Below are positions 54,501-57,395 of a DNA stretch of 57,395 nucleotides, in pieces. The notes beneath the pieces are model-generated. The model did no database searches. It had not been told where the DNA came from and saw only the letters and a list, made by a program, of their open reading frames with translations. Position 1 is the first letter of the stretch, and every line of letters starts with the position of its first letter. Source of the stretch: Asparagopsis taxiformis (Eukaryota; Rhodophyta; Florideophyceae; Bonnemaisoniales; Bonnemaisoniaceae). The position numbers were made by a program, and so were the translations under genes. The stretch spans positions 1 through 57,395 of the forward strand of contig JALQPE010000380.1 of the NCBI GenBank assembly GCA_030407315.1, given 5' to 3'.

Positions 54501-55157
54501 CACGCGGTGGCGAGGGGAATCTGTTGAAGACGCGAAAAATGTTCCGGCAGAAGAAACCGTCATGATGGCAAGGATACGTAAAGCTTCTGAAACTTTTCTC
54601 AGAACCAGACAGGTAAACGGGTCTCAACATGGTGAACGACTATGGTGGCTCACTGCTGCACAAAGAGTGCGCACTAGTCATGAGGGATCTGAGAGCGAAT
54701 CGAGGTTAGGGCGTGCTGAACCTGGAAGCATCATTCAAGCAGTGTGCAAAGATGGATGGTATGATGCTGGTATAGTAGTACCCGCCCATAGCAGGACGAG
54801 CATGGAGGAATTCACATGTTCCAGACGTGTCCTTTTCGTCACATTGTCCTTTTTATTGTGGTAGGGCAAGGAGAGGAGAAGAAGGCAAAGAAATGGAAGC
54901 AGAAAACTCCATATGCTGTCTGCATTCCCTTGACATGCACTGGAGACGGTATGTACCGGAAAGGTGGGAATGATACTATAGTTCACGTTGAAATGAACGA
55001 CGGGGTCCGAGAAGTTTTGCACGTACATAACTGCGAGTCAGGAGTTTGTTCATACGATAGACAAAGTGGCATTGTAGAGCACAATAGTGATATTCTTTCT
55101 GGTGGTGAAGTGAGCGTCTTAACTAGAGAAGATGGATACCCACCACGTTCAGCATAG
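51517..55157 (+). CDS. Tnp2/Plavaka-like DDE transposase with a Tudor-like C-terminus
   Basis: The frame is open from about 51517 with no early ATG, so the start is uncertain. An acidic N-terminus precedes LTWPVFSAIILLSGTLRMKR, typical of this superfamily's helical domain. The RNase-H-like core begins with FLLYADDFQPF and GGCYMLPLG (first Asp), then after a break at CCCC 53120-53123 comes FLDPVGFIGDYPAVSH with GHTSNTPCHSC (second Asp and a Cys motif). The probable Glu is in VEELLFERMHQPLKRG. Near the end PGSIIQAVCKDGWYDAGIVV resembles the Tudor-like starts at 26694 and 32929. A further frame change near 54800 leads to the last ~110 residues. It is the best candidate for the mobilising enzyme of the gene set. 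Confidence 0.65.
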
Positions 55158-55863
55158 AGTGTTCCAGCACAGTGTTTAATACATCAGTAAACTTTCGTAA
55201 TTCATTTAGCAGCAGTCCTGATCAAGTCTTCCAACAAATGCTATACAAAATTTGTACATGTCGTTTGAAGAATAGAGTGGGATTTTGTTCCATGCGCACA
55301 AATAAAGTGTGTTTTGCGAAGAGCGTACGCACTTACGTACGTATGACGCCATTGGTACTAGAGATGGAGCCGCGAGTTGCAGGACTCCTAGTTCCACAAA
55401 GTTGAGTTCGCATAATCCAATGGAGAGCTGGCACCTGGCCAATGAAGTGGAAAATAATACCCGGTATAGTTTTCTGGCTCCAGTGACAAGTGGAGTATTG
55501 TGACTGATGGCTGTCTGCTGCCAATGGGGAGCCGGCACCTGGCCAATGAAGTGGAAAATAATACCCGGTATAGTTTTCTGGCTCCAGTGACAAGTGGAGT
55601 ACTATGATTCATGGCAATGGGATGGTTTTGGGAACGAAGGAATTGTGTGTGGGAAGTCCTTCATCGAGGAATGACAGATGGCCGAATACAATTGGAGCGC
55701 GTGGAAGGTGAATCAATAACTGATATTTCACGTTTAGACGTGTAGGGAGATCGTTTCCCGCCAAATACCACCTTGAAAGAGGAATATCTCTTGATCGTGT
55801 AGTCGGAGAGAAAAGGTGTCTTTGTCATCCTGAACGGCTTCTCTACGCGTCCAAATCTTTGCA
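55158..55863. other. Region between transposase and ParB-like gene
   Basis: Apart from the direct repeat at 55417-55612, no feature is recognised. The ParB-like promoter should lie in the last 200 bp. Confidence 0.5.
55417..55612 (+). repeat. Two direct 104-bp repeats with an AATAATACCCGGTATAG core
   Basis: Units start at 55417 and 55521 and are almost identical over about 90 bp, including GGCACCTGGCCAATGAAGTG and TTTCTGGCTCCAGTGACAAG. The core matches the palindromic centre of the block B repeats at 25019-25197. Confidence 0.85.
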
Positions 55864-57395
55864 ATGGCCGGAAGCGACACTGAGCGCGCTGCGGAACCAA
55901 AGGATACCGTCGAAAGCGTTGCAGAGAGACTTGCAACGACGGTAGGCGGTGATAAAACACCCTCCGGAGGTTCTGCTGATGGAGGGGCTCCGTCTGCAGC
56001 GGGAAGGGAGACGGCAGATAGCCAGACACCCATTCAGGGAGCAGACGCTGCCATGATAGAGGCAGCAAAAACCCTTGGCGATATATCACCATCTGGGAAA
56101 AACACTCTACGCTTTCCATCTACTCCTGGGACGGTGAAATCGAAAAACAGGGAGAGGTCTAACGTCCGTGAAGGCGAGGGGAGTCCTGCTGGCATGGAAG
56201 CATCAGAAGAGTCTGTGATGGGGATTGACATCAACATTGTCGAATGCAGGACTGAACCTAAAATGATCAATCCGCTAGATGTTGCCAAACCGGAATCAAC
56301 TTCTCGTCTTGTGCAGGAGGCCAGAGTGCGCGATCTGGTCAGCAAAATATCTACCGAGGGGTTTCTGGAAACTGGCACCCGAATGACCATCTGTGAAACA
56401 ATGGGGTCAGACGGACGGAAGAAACTGCAGTGCATTGATGGAGGTCATCGTATCAGCGCTTTGCAGTCGATTGTGGAAAACAAACCGACAGTTGCTGATC
56501 GATGGAGACTGAGGAGCATTAGCGTTGACTTCATCCGACCACCTGGAACCCGTGAAATGTTTCATCCTCTTGAAGTGAGTGATGCGAATATCGCAGAAGC
56601 TGAACGAAAAGACTCATGACGTGATAGAAGTTTCTATTGCTGACCACGTCTGTACGGTCATGAAGTTCATGATGATGAAGGGCTTGATGAAGGCGAAGGT
56701 AAATGTGTGCACAAAAGTTGTAGTCGAGAACAAGGTCATTCCAGGTTGTCAGGAAGGAATCATGATGAAGTACGTTTCGATTGCGCAGGGCTTCGGAGAC
56801 GTAAATAACCCGGCGTTCGAACATTGGTCAGCTATCCCAAGTCGATTTGCAACTGAAACTAGTCCGCCAGACTCGAAGAATATGCAGGGATGCACTGTGG
56901 ACGTCCTATTCGCTTCTGCGTTTCGAAAAGCTTCGGTGGACACCAAACTTGTCATTCTAGAGCTCACTGCAATGTGGACGATGTGGAAACGTAGGAAAGG
57001 AGATGGTGGTATAAGTCTAAAGACATGCGCGCAAAAGTGGTGCTACAGCATGTGTGAAATATATGACATACTGAGAAAGCTGTACTACGGAAAGAAACTC
57101 CTGGCATTCCTCACCTCATCCATGTTTCAGGAAGTTACATGAAGTACCGGAGCCAGGTGGACGAACACGAAAAACCATACGATATCGCATTTTGACTGTC
57201 CTCAAAGATTTCTATCCTTCCGACGCACCAACTGGGAGAGGTATACGTGCAGCATTGACGCGGTCTATGATGAAAAGAAATCCGTTATGTGGTTTTCAAC
57301 GGGCCCCAATTCTATCGGATGACTCTCTCGACCATTCCGTCGCGCCTGAAATAGGTGTGCAGGAAAGGCGGACTAGGCGAAAATCCTTGGAAGGG
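55864..57395 (+). CDS. ParB-like (ParB/Srx fold) protein, block D, runs off the window
   Basis: ATG at 55864. About 120 residues are low-complexity and acidic. The ParB-like domain spans about residues 125-235: VEC to NPLDV, VRDLVSKISTEGFLETG, and the signature QCIDGGHRISALQSI with DGxHRxxA intact. The frame changes near 56600 (LNEKTHDVIEVSIADH continues the domain, as SNAKANDMASRQKRM does in block B) and again near 57140. The last 250 bases stay open to the window edge (VLKDFYPSDAP). The methyltransferase-SET partner expected from the other blocks would lie beyond the window. Confidence 0.6.

Noticed and set aside
1..57395. Giant virus or Polinton/Maverick origin of the gene set
   Set aside because: No capsid, DNA polymerase, packaging ATPase or maturation protease was seen; transposases and retroelements explain the mobility better.

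Overview
The window is eukaryotic accessory DNA with no recognisable housekeeping gene, rRNA or CRISPR array. The eukaryotic signs are GT-AG splice signals (for example a 97-bp intron at 20324-20420 and a GTAAGT donor at 44350), Ty1/copia gag and integrase, Plavaka/Tnp2-type DDE transposases, a chromodomain, SET domains and Tudor-like domains. Sparse introns, intermediate GC and a dense transposon load would fit a red alga or another alga, but the sequence alone does not settle the host.

The core of the window is one gene set repeated in four blocks. Block A (1-17.0 kb) has a broken Plavaka-like transposase (+), a coiled-coil protein (-), an intact DNA methyltransferase-SET fusion (-), a ParB-like gene (+), a basic/acidic companion ORF (+) and a 2-oxoglutarate/Fe(II) oxygenase (+). 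Block B (23.2-30.5 kb) has the coiled-coil protein (+), a Tudor-like/coiled-coil protein (-), ParB-like (+) and a methyltransferase-SET gene cut inside SET (+). Block C (32.6-46.4 kb) has Tudor-like (+), coiled-coil (-), methyltransferase-SET (+), ParB-like (+), a zinc-finger ORF (+) and an oxygenase cut by a copia insertion (+). Block D (51.5 kb to the end) has a Tnp2/Plavaka-like transposase with a Tudor-like tail (+) and a ParB-like gene leaving the window (+).

As a working model these are diverged copies of a mobile element carrying its own chromatin kit: a DNA-base methylase joined to a histone-methyltransferase-type SET domain, a dioxygenase that could modify or remove a mark, Tudor-like readers, and a ParB-like DNA-binding protein of a kind that partners beta-class methylases in phages and bacteria. 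Each block also has its own palindromic or tandem non-coding repeats next to the same genes: a 16-bp perfect palindrome in block A, fold-back elements in block C, and direct repeats sharing a palindromic core in B and D.

Between the blocks lie a copia gag-protease fragment (18.7-19.7 kb), a small two-zinc-finger gene, a tRNA-like sequence, a chromodomain ORF, an LTR-like insertion (30.55-31.95 kb), a copia element without reverse transcriptase (46.45-48.8 kb) and two arrays rich in GGCAGT. Most broken ORFs differ from their continuation by one missing base, usually in a homopolymer. They may therefore be consensus errors rather than true pseudogenes, and I annotate them as single genes with breaks.
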